NCBI GenBank assembly: GCA_012934845.2
Contig: WNNJ02003173.1
Coordinates: forward strand, 1-64,000
Direction: 5' to 3'
Length of the DNA stretch: 64,000 nucleotides
Origin: Pomphorhynchus laevis
Taxonomy: Eukaryota > Acanthocephala > Palaeacanthocephala > Echinorhynchida > Pomphorhynchidae
Both the position numbers and the translations under genes were made by a program. Of this stretch, positions 22,201 through 32,310 are shown piece after piece. The stretch's first letter is position 1. Each line of letters starts with the position of its first letter. The notes beneath the pieces are model-generated. The model saw nothing but the letters and a program-made list of their open reading frames with translations. It was not told where the DNA came from and searched no databases.

Positions 22201-25200
22201 CCAAATCCGGACGGTCCCCGTCTTGTCAGCTTTGTCCAAAACGCAGCAAGCAGTCTCGTTGGATGACCACGCTCAGTCTATGCTACACGAATTCGGTAAA
22301 TCAGTTGTAATTCTCGTTACCAACAATAATTTGGTCGTTTAGCTCTTTCGCTAATAATTTTTACATTACATCGCTAAGATATTAGAAGTTACATATTTTA
22401 CGCTTTCACTTAATTGCCCCTATACAAGTAAGTTATAGACACACTCAAGCCGAATTATATCAATTTCGAAAGGAATTAATCTTCCTATGGTTGGCTGATG
22501 TTGTTCAATTTATTGAACATTACTCTTGCAATCGAGTACCCAAAATACTGGTTTGTGTTTTCCAAACAGCGACCATGTTGATGCCGATTCTAACTTAGAG
22601 TGTTTAACCCGTATGTTAGTGAAAATATGACCAATGCATCTTCTACCGTTTTGCGATTTATATTCTATCGGCGCATAAAGTTTTAGATTGAAAGATGCAA
22701 AATAATCAAGTAGGATGCGTAACTTATATTGAATGAGACAAGGTAAGTAATAATATAATTATTATAATATTATATTATATATTATATATTATAACTAACA
22801 TTTTTTCAATGTTATTTTATCAATATTTTATTTCTATTTTATTTATATTTTTCAACTTAAAGTAATAAAGTATTATCATTAATATTATTAATTAGTAAGT
22901 AATTATTATAAGTAATTATTTAATAAGTTTTTTATTATTGAAATAATAAAGTTATTATATATAATAACTTTATTATTTCAATAAATATTATCGTTTGTTT
23001 TAAGAAAGTGCCTGTAAATGCATTTATTACGACCGATCAATACATTATCAAACTCTATTGTCTTGCTATTTTCCTGTTATAAATCAGTGACCCAAGCTTA
23101 AAATAATATCCGAATTTTATCAGTTTTGAATTTTATTATTAAGAGACTATGCCCTTTTCTCAGAAATCTAACTCGTTTCAATTTCTATCATCTTTAGTCA
23201 TTACCTTAATAGTAATTACAGAATTTAAATAGCTTAGAAATGCTAAAATTGTTCATGACCATTTATTACTTGTTATTATTGAATTGTTATCATTACATAT
23301 TGAATTGTATTATTACATAGGTATTTATTACATATGTATTCAATGCTTGTTTAACATTATAAAAATTTCGTAATTTTCTTTATATATTAGATCGTGTTTG
23401 CTAAATAATGCAAAAAGGATCAACTGCAAAAAGATTCGTATTATTTGAAGTAAATATCCTTCAAATGTAATAAGTTTATTACCTTTAAACATTTTAATGT
23501 TATTTTATTTATATTTAATTAGCGGATAGAGTGAAATTATTATTTTTATTAAAAGTCAAATTTTCGATGCTAACTGCAATCATACTCAGGACAAAATCTT
23601 GTATAATTTAAATTTATAATTAAATTATTATAATTTTAATTTATCTATAATTAAAATGAGTGAACAATCAATTTATAATGTTATATTATTTTGTCAATAG
23701 CAATTTTAATTTTACAGAAATTGCTTATTTCAGCTAGTCGATCGAAAAGTATTGCTGTTGTGCAATTTAAAACCAGTTAAAATGCGGGGAATACTCTCCG
23801 AAGCGATGGTAATGTGTGCTGTTAGCGGGGATAAAATAGAAGTCTTAAGCACCCCAGAAAACGCTATTGTGGGAGAACGTGTAATATGTCCAAAATATAA
23901 CTCAGGTAAGTTTAATCTTACAAACCCTTAAATTATTGATGCATGAAGCTAACGATGCTAATAATTATTAGCTCTAATTATTATTACAGGGGATTATTTA
24001 TTCCATTAGAGATAATGTTAAATGTGTTAATAGTATAAGAGAACAAATGTGTTCACTTTAATCCAGTTGTGCAGCAGCCCCCTACTGATGAGACTCAAAA
24101 TTCGAGACAGCATACAGTCACTTTATGCTGTTTGAGTCTTCCCGATTCCTTCAATCAGAATCGAAATTGGAGGGAAAAGTGAGTCATCTGTTAAAAAAAT
24201 ATATATATCAAAATAGGTAAGTTTATAAAATTAAACCAAGCTTTATATACGTACCTATTTTGATATATTTATGAATCCGACAGAAACAAGGATCCCCAGT
24301 TTCGGTTCAAATAACCCTATTGATACTTTCAATATATATTAATATTTTTTAATATTTACAAAAATTAACATTTGATTCAATTGTATTCTTTAATATTAAA
24401 CGTTAAATAAATATTAATAAACAAAAAATTATTTTGATCCAAATTCGCAATCTTTCTGAACAATCATTTGATTGCGATCTTCACAACTAACAATTTACAA
24501 AGTTCAATGTTTTCAATTAAATTGACGAAATTGAAACAATCGTGTTGGTTATATAAATAATTTTGATTTATCAAAATATTTAAGGATTCTATCAATTTAA
24601 TTTTATCCATATATTTATATTTACTTGATGGTTTAATTTTTGTTAGATAGGCTTTATTATTATAACATATATATAAATATCTGATTCCAAATATATTTTT
24701 CTTTTTCTTATTCCTTTTATCACCATGACTTCTTGGTTTGCCTTTAACCGGATTATTATAATATAGTTGTTTATTATGTTAATCCTTTAACCGGATTATA
24801 TATATAATTATATATAACTATTAAATAATTATTTATTATATAAATAATAATCAATAATAAATTGATTTTAATTTATTATTTATTGATTTTACATTAAAAT
24901 CAGAACAAAAATGTAAGCTTAAAATTTTATTACAATTTTTTTTTAATTTTATTGAAAAAAAATAATGATTTTTTTTTATTTTATTGTGTATAAAAAACAA
25001 GTTTTTTTAACTTCTTTAAAAAACTTTTAAAGAAGCCGCAAGGCGAAACGTAAAATTGAAGAATTAATCTTTGTTTTTTGTTGGTAGAGACCAATAATCA
25101 TATTTCGTATATATAAAGTCTTTGATAAATGCCGTATTTCGTATTTTATTAAAGTCTAGAATGGTGTTGCTTGATATACCGGAATTCGATTCACTACTTT

Positions 25201-26293
25201 TAGTCACCATGTCACTTCTAGACGATCACTTTAGCATCGAAATGATGAGTACCCGGCCACACTCATCAGCAGAGTGAACTAGTAGGTGATACTAGATCTA
25301 TGCTCAATGACATCCTAATTAACTTTTGAAGGTTTACATATTCTGTAACAGATAGTTTTAAAAGTTTTTATAAGCATTCTTTTATTATTAAATATGGTTC
25401 ACTTATATTTGAACGATTAAACGTATTTTTAAATGAGCATCCACAAGTTGTGCTTCCATCGAGTTTCTGAAATCTATTGTAATGGGATATATCTTAACAG
25501 CCGCCGTAACTTCGTGAATACAAATTGATATTTACATAATTTTTATAAATACTGGTCTGTTTTCAATAATTTTTTATTTCTTTTGCTAACATTAAAACTT
25601 TAATCAACGCGGGCCATCCTTAAACACTAGGCAGAGGTTGTTGCTGAATTGTCGCTGCACTCGTTGGATCCTAAATGGATACGGCATTTATAATAGTAGT
25701 GGACGGATGTGCAGAGTAAACAACGGTCCAGGATTTCTTACGAAATACGGCATTTATACTAAATGCCGTATTAATACGCATTTATACTAAATGCCGTATA
25801 AATGCCGCATTTATACGGCATTTATATGTTGCTTGATAGACTGGACTTCGATTCACGACTTTCAATCACCATGTCACTTCTAGACGACCACTTCAGCATC
25901 GAAATTATGAGTACCCGGCAACTTGACAAGTCATTATATTAACTTGTCAAGTTTGCTTAAAAAAGACGCTGTCTGTTGAAAGCTTGTAAGAATAAAAAAG
26001 TTATTTTTAATATCATGTCTATAAAACAATTATTAACTAATAATATAATAGTAATATATATAATATTTTAATATTTTAAGCTTATAATCTATTTTAAATG
26101 CGTTATTATTTTTATGTATAAAGGTTGTCCCGACAATAAAATTGACGGTAAAGGGAAAACATATCAAGCAATTCAAGCAGATTTAACGGTCAATAAGGAT
26201 GGGAATGTTTGCTATCGAAATGAATATCTGGAGAGTGTGAATTCTCAAGGACGAATCAATGCAATATCGCTTACTAATGCGATAGTTCGATAA
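16283..26293 (+). CDS. AIMP1: AIMP1/p43-like protein (multisynthetase complex tRNA-binding subunit)
   Basis: Five exons join in frame: 16283-16382, 19675-19851, 21455-21666, 23734-23905 and 26124-26293. They total 831 nt, or 276 aa plus TAA. The N-terminal half is a predicted coiled coil (CIIDKVKNNLQNLE; ENKKLKTELNKVLKAIE) like the part of AIMP1 that docks in the aminoacyl-tRNA synthetase complex. The C-terminal half is the EMAP-II/tRNA-binding OB fold: KPIDVSRLDLRIGHI, HPDADKLFV, SGLVGHI, LLLCNLKPVKMRG, LSEAMVMCA. Human AIMP1 is about 312 aa, so the linker is shorter here. Introns are 3.3, 1.6, 2.1 and 2.2 kb and all hold mobile-element debris. The first two exons are inferred from phase and weak similarity. 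The last three are certain. The C-terminal arm of a tyrosyl-tRNA synthetase is an alternative, but no catalytic domain is present. Confidence 0.88.
16650..16890 (-). mobile_element. LINE reverse transcriptase fragment
   Basis: The minus strand reads LTGVPQASPLSPILYLAS, then LVVYADDTTSLF. These are RT motifs B and C of a non-LTR element of the Jockey/CR1/I type, with YADD kept. Only about 80 codons survive, in AIMP1 intron 1. Confidence 0.8.
17509..17559 (-). ncRNA. Minimal type I hammerhead ribozyme, left end of PLE-2
   Basis: Minus strand, 5' to 3': ATTTACTC (helix I), CTGATGA (17551-17545), one T, GATAGC-AGTAG-GCTATT (helix II, 6 pairs), GAAA (17526-17523), AUUC (helix III of two A-U pairs plus the cleavage-site C), then GAGATTAAAT. 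The last closes helix I: CUC/GAG, a two-base bulge, AUUUA/UAAAU. All conserved core bases are present. The single unpaired U before helix II is the only oddity. The very short helix III is the form reported for Penelope-like elements. Confidence 0.8.
19161..19500 (+). mobile_element. tRNA-related SINE with perfect 10-bp target duplication
   Basis: AAATACTTAA occurs at 19161-19170 and 19491-19500 and frames a 320-bp GC-richer insert. It contains a tRNA-like A box (TAGATCAGTCGG, about 19273) and B box (GGGGCTCAGATCCCC, about 19310) at normal tRNA spacing, and ends in TATTATTATT. Removing the insert rejoins the PLE-2 terminal repeat so that it matches the other end. The ~100 bp before the A box were not recognised. 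Confidence 0.85.
19525..19575 (+). ncRNA. Minimal type I hammerhead ribozyme, right end of PLE-2
   Basis: The mirror copy of the left-end motif: ATTTACTC (19525-19532), CTGATGA (19533-19539), helix II GACAGC-AGTAG-GCTATT with one C-A mismatch, GAAA (19558-19561), AUUC (19562-19565), GAGATTAAAT (19566-19575). Helices I and III are unchanged. Confidence 0.78.
20075..20260 (-). repeat. Rep-1 dispersed element
   Basis: Inverse-orientation copy with a well-kept core: AATAAGGATTAGAGGTCATC, AGGAGGAACTGCTAT, CATAGCAGCGGGGCCAAATA. A TCCATCCATAAAAATT end follows. Confidence 0.85.
20505..20910 (-). mobile_element. Naiad/Chlamys-like PLE reverse transcriptase fragment
   Basis: The minus strand reads RYIDDICVFNSNNF, then EHIYPESLILNKTNINDKES, VYLDMNI and TTINLYRKDDI. 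The YIDD catalytic box followed by IYP...L...T...YLD is the pattern of the second PLE lineage here. It continues into a conserved but stop-containing 3' part ending near 20505. Confidence 0.7.
20985..21225 (-). mobile_element. Second copy of the same PLE RT 3' segment
   Basis: Nearly identical to 20,540-20,765 and to 39,720-40,030. A common landmark is the stretch around ATGGTATGCATGAATGCTCA. It covers only the part downstream of the YIDD box. Confidence 0.75.
21240..21431 (-). repeat. ~190-bp repeat, copy of 5943-6135
   Basis: Reverse complement of the PP2A-A intron 5 copy. It ends 23 bp before AIMP1 exon 3. Its presence elsewhere shows that this sequence is not part of the exon, although part of it is open in the exon's frame. 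Confidence 0.85.
21820..22690 (+). mobile_element. Possible LTR-retroelement pol fossil
   Basis: Short RNase H-like and integrase-zinc-finger-like echoes (LFTDAHELF; FLWLADVVQFIEHYSCN) in AIMP1 intron 3. It is thoroughly broken and old. Family unknown, no terminal repeats seen, weak evidence. Confidence 0.25.
23510..23690 (-). repeat. Solo PLE terminal repeat relic
   Basis: The minus strand has CTGAGTA, TGATTGC-AGTT-AGCATC, then GAAA, a worn hammerhead plan. The outer flank ATGAGTGAACAATCAATTTA is shared with the right end of PLE-2 (about 19615). No coding part is attached. Confidence 0.65.
24202..24275. repeat. Imperfect inverted repeat in AIMP1 intron 4
   Basis: ATATATCAAAATAGGTA faces TACCTATTTTGATATAT around a ~40-bp loop. 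A second stem, ACAGCATA/TATGCTGT, lies just upstream at 24,110-24,135 beside a CTGATGAG motif. Confidence 0.7.
24575..25065 (-). mobile_element. Naiad-like PLE fragment with hammerhead remnant at its edge
   Basis: Shares ATTATAATATAGTTGTTTAT and AAAATATTTAAGGATTCTA with the PLE pieces at 35.9 and 40.3 kb. On the plus strand at 25,032-25,055 lies AAGCC-GCAA-GGC, then GAAACGTA. That is helix II with a GNRA loop followed by the GAAA core, but CTGATGA is lost. Confidence 0.55.
25145..25285 (+). repeat. Local repeat, first of two
   Basis: Recurs at 25,815-25,925 with the shared text CACCATGTCACTTCTAGACGA, CATCGAAAT and TGAGTACCCGGC. The first copy has an additional hairpin ATGAGTACCCGGCCACACTCAT. 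Confidence 0.8.
25285..25610 (-). repeat. Family C element (inverse of 54.88-55.17 kb)
   Basis: GTGATACTAGATCTATGCTC, ATTCTGTAACAGATAG, GAGCATCCACAAGTTGTGC and AAACTTTAATCAACG are all found inverted at about 54,840-55,165. This is a non-autonomous element of about 330 bp. Confidence 0.8.
25815..25925 (+). repeat. Local repeat, second of two
   Basis: Truncated copy of 25,145-25,285. It is preceded by short repeats of ATACGGCATTTATA at 25,680-25,815. Confidence 0.75.
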
Positions 26294-26579
26294 TGGTTTT
26301 CGACTTTGCGTCAAATACATCCCATCATTGATATCATCTTTACTGAAAAATAGTATCTTCTGTCGCTTTTCTTATTTACACACATATTATTATAACAGTG
26401 CATTTTTAGAAAATGTACTGCTTTAAAAGATGATTTCACACCTCACTTTATAAAAATGTAAAATTTTTCTAATCTTTGCCAGCCACATTCAATCTTTTTA
26501 CAAAAAAATAAAGGATTTAAAAATTTCCTTTCTATTGGCATATATGCCGTTTCCAAATCATATCGCTGGTTTAATTGAA
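26294..26579. other. AIMP1 3' flank
   Basis: Probably 3' UTR; AATAAAGGATTT near 26510 is a candidate poly(A) signal. Nothing else is visible. Confidence 0.5.
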
Positions 26580-26710
26580 ACTCTCGAAATGTGACGATTA
26601 ATTGAAAGTTAATTGAAAGTTAATTGAAACTCACGTAATGTGACGTAACTGCTTACGTCACATTACGTGACGTAAGCAGTTACTTCACACAATGTAATGT
26701 GACGTAATGA
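26580..26710. promoter_or_regulatory. Perfect palindrome rich in CRE/bZIP half-sites
   Basis: GTAACTGCTTACGTCAC and GTGACGTAAGCAGTTAC are exact inverses around ATTAC at about 26,645-26,683. TGACGTAA or its inverse occurs four times in 100 bp. Such sites bind CREB/ATF and related bZIP proteins, but the place is between two convergent gene ends, so a regulatory role is only a possibility. A fold-back repeat is equally likely. Confidence 0.4.
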
Positions 26711-26726
26711 CAATTACATAATATTG

Positions 26727-26975
26727 TGTTATCTTACCCCGGCGATGTATAACGGAGTTATAATCTACCTGTGATTTATTGACAGGGTATCAAACTGCAA
26801 TAAAATCAATGTTGTTTACGCAATTTTTAGAACATGTTTAAACGTAAGATATATCTGTTAGCCTATCCCGGATCTGCATAAGAGAGTTGCTACAATTGAC
26901 CTGTGATTCATTGACATGGGATCAAACTACAATTAAATCAGTGTTGTTCACACGAATTTTAGAACAAGTTCAAAT
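26727..26975. repeat. Diverged ~130-bp tandem duplication
   Basis: GTGATTTATTGACAGGGTATC (26,771) and GTGATTCATTGACATGGGATC (26,901), with matching flanks on both sides. Confidence 0.8.
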
Positions 26976-27518
26976 GCTAATTTCATTAAAAGTGGCAATA
27001 ATTTGATAAGCGATTTTGATCGTAGATGCCAAAGTTCGGGGACAAAGACTAATGCTGCGGACGCGTCCACCTGTTTGGATTGAAATAGCTGATTTCACAT
27101 ATATGTCGATAATATATGAAACAGTATAAAAATGATGTTTTAATTGATATATTTTGGCATTTCGTTCCTGCTACTGACTAAATTAAATCTAATTAATAAA
27201 ATTTCATAATTCTAATTGGGAAATATATATTATGCATATAAGCTGATTTTACAACTTAAAATTATTACAACTTAAAATTCAAATTGTAAAAGCAACTTAA
27301 ATATATTAATATCTTTATATAAGATCTTTAAATATGTATTTTAATTACCCGGATTATAATGACTATATAAACAACACAAATTGTGTCACATTGTAGTTTG
27401 TAAAACTGTTCAAAGTTTTTATGAAGATTTGTGAAACGTTAATTTAAAGTCACTTTGGAAAATTATATACAAAATGATCATCAAAATGAGAAGTAAAAGT
27501 AATCGCAAAAGCAACTTT

Positions 27519-30143
27519 TCAAAACTCAAGACAAAATACATCGTCGTCCATAAGAATATCAGAATAAGTGGCATATCGTAAGATTGGGATATGCTGATCA
27601 ACGCCTTGTTCATGTAAAGCTGTTGCAGTCTTATTTTGGAAGTGTACTTCTTCCCTATTCGATTGTAAAACATTTTGATAAGTTGTATAGCCATTTGATA
27701 ATTGATCTTCCTTCAATTGTGAAAAGCAACTTTCAATGAAATACGCTTCAGCTGGACTTATTATATCCGTCGACATTTGTTTTTCTATTAATCGCTGTTG
27801 ATTAATTAATCTTTGTTCGCTTCTGTTCAGAGTTCTATGCAAACTGTTAGTATGATATCGATGACTGTTGTGCGGAGACTCTCTTAAAGGTGAATTATCT
27901 GAGTTTAAATAATTCACCTTAATTATCGTGTCCAATGCTCTAGTAGATATATCGTTAAAGGAATTTTGTAATTTACGATTGAAAGTGTTCGCTTTGTTAA
28001 TGACGGGATTCTGACGCAATCGATTTATTTCGGCACTCGTCTTTTGAGTTTGATGTACACTATGAGCGGTACCTCTTAGACCATCATACTTATTTTTTAT
28101 GAAGACATTATTGTTTACTGGTTGTTCGTCAGCTTTCCGTTTCATATACTCGCATTTAGATCTTTCGTTCAAAAGCGAATTGTATGCTGTTGAACGTGAT
28201 GCCTTATCCGCGTAAGTATGTTTTGTGTAATTGTTCTTCCACAAAAAAGAACGAGTTGCTATATTTGTTGGTTTAGAATGGTTCCAGTTATTCGTCAGTG
28301 TTTTATCCAGCAGTGGCTGCTTATATATTTGATTTGAAAATATTGAGGCCGCAGGCAGATCGTTTATGTCAATTTCACATAGAAGAGTACTATTTCTTGT
28401 TTTTAAAATCTGATGTACTGAATTTCTTCTATGGTATTCATTGGGCATTACAACTGGAATAGTTTCGTTCAGATGTTTAATATTTATTTCAATGGATTCT
28501 CCTTTGTAACGGCTGTTCGTTAAATGATCAGTTGATTGTCGTAAGGGACGGTCTATTCTTTGATTACTCAGTATATTTTCTGAGACATTAACTTGCTCAA
28601 ATATGGTTTCCTCGGTTTGATTAATTAACCGTTGTTTCGTCGTTATATTTTCTCTGATTGATTCTACAGGTTGTGAACCACTGTTACCACCATATAATAG
28701 CGTGTCTACGTTTGGTCTGTCCATTAGCGAAGTCCACAAATTTGCAACTGTTTTGAAATTATTTACCCCAGTTTCATACAGCTTTGTTATCTGGTTTATT
28801 TCACAATCCTGCCGGCTAATCGTTGTTTGTGTTTCTTTAAGATTTTTAATTGCCTCTTTATTGCTTGTATGTTGCTTTTTATCTACGCTGTCATTACCAC
28901 CCGAAAGAGAACTACTTAATTTGAAATTTGAAATTACTGATTTTTTTGGTTTTTCTGCATCCTCGTCGTAGTGTAGCTGACTCATGATCATTTCTTTATT
29001 AGAATCGACAGAAGTACTTATTATCGAAGTTTTCATATGTTTTAGACAATCTTTACCCATGAATTTATTCTTAAAATTTTCCGTTGGTTCCGTCATATCG
29101 TCATTGAAGTTATGATTGTAAAATCGTTTGGAGATATAGCCTCCCTCGTAGTTCACCGGACTTTGTGAATGAATAACAGGTGAAGATTTTAAATAGCTAT
29201 CACGATCATTGGTCTTTTTTTCAAATGAGTTGCAATGAAAAACTGGTATTTCCTTAAAGTTATTTTTTATATCTGTTCCATTTAGATGTTGTCCTTCGAC
29301 TTTAATGTTTTTTACATTGGGATATGTCTCGTCAATATCAACTAGCATAATATCGTCATCGACAGGATCATTACATTTATCTTCTGATTTTTGCTGACTA
29401 AATCCATCTGAATACTGGCTTTCAATGTCATTGAAAACACTGACTACTACAGACCGGTAGCTACCTTCGTCTGTATTAGTAAGGATATTACTATCATGTG
29501 ACACTTCTTTAATATCATGTCCGTTATCGTCAAGCTCTGTAATAATTGGCCCTTTCCATTCGTCACTACATTTATTATCATTCTTACAAACTCCATTGTC
29601 GGAGAAAGCGTCGTCACCTTCCTTTTTATCGTACTGATCTTCTCTGAATATACCAAATCCACCGGGGAATACATCATAAATGAAATGTTTTTCGAAAACA
29701 CAATTGTCACTATTCGTCTCGTCATTTGAAACCATTGAACTGTACCAATCATATCCACTTTGAAACGGATTAACATCGTAGTCATCGTTAGCAGATCTCT
29801 GCCCACATATTCTTAAATCTGATATCACCTGGTTAAATAAACTAGACCCGGATTTCAACGTACGTCCGGTCCATGAATCAATTATCTCGTAACTCATTTC
29901 ATCTTCGTTACTTTCATGGTCAATGCCCTCCCCAGAGTTGTAAGTATTATCATCGGAGATGTTCTTATTTCCATCGACAAATGTAGGTGAATATTTATTA
30001 GGGGAATTTAACCTTTTCATCGTTTGCTGTAGAGAAAATGAGCTATTATAATGACTTGTGCAGGGTATATTACACTTTTTCATAAATGTTGTGCGTTTGT
30101 TGTTAAAACCATATTCGCACAATTGTTCTTTAAACACTGACAT
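27519..30143 (-). CDS. Single-exon 874-aa protein of unknown function
   Basis: An uninterrupted frame of 874 codons from ATG to TGA in a very AT-rich setting, where such length is unlikely by chance. I do not recognise a family. The protein is hydrophilic and rich in Asn, Ser and Asp/Glu. It has no signal peptide or membrane segment and an acidic C-terminus (SDILMDDDVFCLEF). Isolated features are a basic stretch YMKRKADEQ (possible nuclear signal), a short ordered-looking segment FKTVANLWTSLMDRP near the middle, and AYFIESCFSQLKEDQ near the end. It is tail-to-tail with AIMP1. The composition suggests a largely disordered regulatory protein, perhaps nuclear, but that is inference. Extra 5' exons cannot be excluded, though the ATG is followed by ordinary coding sequence. 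Confidence 0.75.
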   Translation of the reverse strand: MSVFKEQLCEYGFNNKRTTFMKKCNIPCTSHYNSSFSLQQTMKRLNSPNKYSPTFVDGNKNISDDNTYNSGEGIDHESNEDEMSYEIIDSWTGRTLKSGSSLFNQVISDLRICGQRSANDDYDVNPFQSGYDWYSSMVSNDETNSDNCVFEKHFIYDVFPGGFGIFREDQYDKKEGDDAFSDNGVCKNDNKCSDEWKGPIITELDDNGHDIKEVSHDSNILTNTDEGSYRSVVVSVFNDIESQYSDGFSQQKSEDKCNDPVDDDIMLVDIDETYPNVKNIKVEGQHLNGTDIKNNFKEIPVFHCNSFEKKTNDRDSYLKSSPVIHSQSPVNYEGGYISKRFYNHNFNDDMTEPTENFKNKFMGKDCLKHMKTSIISTSVDSNKEMIMSQLHYDEDAEKPKKSVISNFKLSSSLSGGNDSVDKKQHTSNKEAIKNLKETQTTISRQDCEINQITKLYETGVNNFKTVANLWTSLMDRPNVDTLLYGGNSGSQPVESIRENITTKQRLINQTEETIFEQVNVSENILSNQRIDRPLRQSTDHLTNSRYKGESIEINIKHLNETIPVVMPNEYHRRNSVHQILKTRNSTLLCEIDINDLPAASIFSNQIYKQPLLDKTLTNNWNHSKPTNIATRSFLWKNNYTKHTYADKASRSTAYNSLLNERSKCEYMKRKADEQPVNNNVFIKNKYDGLRGTAHSVHQTQKTSAEINRLRQNPVINKANTFNRKLQNSFNDISTRALDTIIKVNYLNSDNSPLRESPHNSHRYHTNSLHRTLNRSEQRLINQQRLIEKQMSTDIISPAEAYFIESCFSQLKEDQLSNGYTTYQNVLQSNREEVHFQNKTATALHEQGVDQHIPILRYATYSDILMDDDVFCLEF

Positions 30144-32035
30144 CTCGGTACTATTTTATTAAAGTTGATAAACTATCTTTGATTTGGAGTGTTTTTTAGC
30201 AAGCATGTAGTCGGTTTTTTGTAGGTTCAATGATTACACGTTGAAACTAGTACAGATTTCCTTTTGTCTATTTCGAGACGTGTTAAATATACAGACTGGT
30301 GTATTGGCGCAGTTATTTAACTTGAAGTTGGTAAAAGGTAGTTAGAGAAACCAATGTGAATTATATAAAGACATTTCAACGCTAGAGGATGAGTTTTAAA
30401 GAAACATTTTTGTAAAATCATCAACACTATTGATAAATACTGTAGATATTGAAAATAGACAGCAGTATAAATGTCACTGCTAAAATTATAAAGTATTTTT
30501 AATGTAACTTTTAGTGTTTGTGTCTCACTGCAAAAAAAATTGTTCATGTTTTTAATTTAAATTAATGTATATATATTTAAATGATATTTCTGCGCTTTAC
30601 TTTGAAATAAAATTTCAAGCAGCTTGTAGATAGCATGTATTTGCTAGCTTTCTCATTTTATTACAAACTCAAACTTTTAGTTTTGCACTCTGCGCTATTC
30701 TACGTTTACGAGTTTCGAATAAAAATTTGAATTTAAAATTTGAATAAGTTAAAAAATAATAGCTTCATGGATTAATATATTTGCATTATTATATTTTTAA
30801 ACAATCAAATTTTTATCATTTTTATTTTATAATTAAAATAACTTTTTTTAAAAATAAACAGTTTTAAAAATAAATTTTCTGAAGTTGATAGCAGGATCTA
30901 TTGAAATATTGCTTAAATTTCTGGAATAAAACTATTTTTTCGTTCCCATTTATTTACAAAACTATTAAGAAGAAACAAATGTATATTTTCAATATACTTA
31001 TTTGTATAATTTAAACATTAATATTTTGTTATTACTTATCAATAATGAATAATAATTATTCATTATAATAATTCATAATTATTTATTATGTAATAAATAA
31101 TTATATATTTAATAAACTTGTTTTACTAAAATTGTTAGTATCATCTTTAATTTGACTATGCTTAAAATGAAATTTGTTAGGTAATTTTCTTTAAATTTTA
31201 AAAATATTTTATATCAAACGCAATCAAACATTCAAAAGTCAAGAGTAAAAATCGCTAATGAATTTAATTAGTTATCAAAAATTCTATATTTGATACTATC
31301 GATAAACTCTTTCGGAATTTATTCTTTGAATAATTTGTATGGCAATTTCATTTTTATAAACATATTAATATATAATATATTAATATAGTATACCATATTA
31401 TAGTACATTGATAGTATATTTTATATATTGTATCATTACTATTATATATAATATATTATGAAAAATAATATAATATTATTAATAATATTATTTTTTATAA
31501 TAATATAAAAAATAATATTAAAAAATAAAACTATATATTTTAATAATTAAAAGTATGATAATTCTCAACTGGATGAATAATATAACATGTAGTATACTAT
31601 ATGTTATAATAAAGATAAAAACAATTTGTGTTCTTTGATTTTATTGATTTTATGCTTATTTTCATCGTTCAACCAATGTCCTCAAATGCTTTACAGTCAG
31701 GTGCTCACTAGATACTTATTGACTTTGAACTAGAAAAATTATAATTTTGAATTATAACTAAATTAAACTAAATTAATAAACTAATTAATTATTATAACTA
31801 AATTACTGTTATAACTAAATTTTAAAAATTAATTTATAATTTGTTTAATCATTTAATTTATAATGTACTTATTATTAAAATAACTGGATTAAAGCATAAC
31901 TGTAATATATGAAAGCAAACGGCAAAACTGAATTTAGCTTTTAACGATTTTTACTGCTTGTGTTTAGAGTGTAATTTACATATCAAGCTTGATTGTCAAG
32001 AATAAACGATTTAAATCTAAAATATTCTTATTTAA
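30144..32035. other. AT-rich spacer upstream of the 874-aa gene
   Basis: Expected to carry that gene's promoter near 30,150-30,350. At about 30,890-30,930 lies CTGAAGT...GATAGCAGGATCTATT...GAAA, which resembles the motif at 59,107 and is probably a worn PLE terminal stem. The remainder is TA-rich with no gene. Confidence 0.5.
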
Positions 32036-32039
32036 TATA

Positions 32040-32310
32040 TTTACATAAGATAAGCAAAAATTAAATAAGCTAACTGAGTCTACGTATTTTTTTTATTGCA
32101 AATTAAAAATAATGCAAAATAAAAGTTAAATAATTAAATAATAAAAAATTATAAATAATAAATAATTATTATAAGATTTTATATAATTTATATCAAGATG
32201 AATTATAAACTAAAATTTAAAATAAAAATCAATTTTTATGAATTAACCAATAGATAACAAACTGTGTATCATAATAAGCATTAGAGGTCATAAGGAGGAA
32301 ATATATAATA
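32040..32310 (-). repeat. Rep-1 copy, core truncated
   Basis: Starts at AGCTAACTGAGTCTACGTA. It carries the AT tail with ATCAATTTTTATGAATTAAC and the first part of the core (GCATTAGAGGTCATAAGGAGG), where it stops. Confidence 0.75.

Noticed and set aside
24085-24135. Hammerhead at ACTGATGAGACTC
   Set aside because: A stem follows, but GAAA is absent and the cleavage-site strand cannot be placed.
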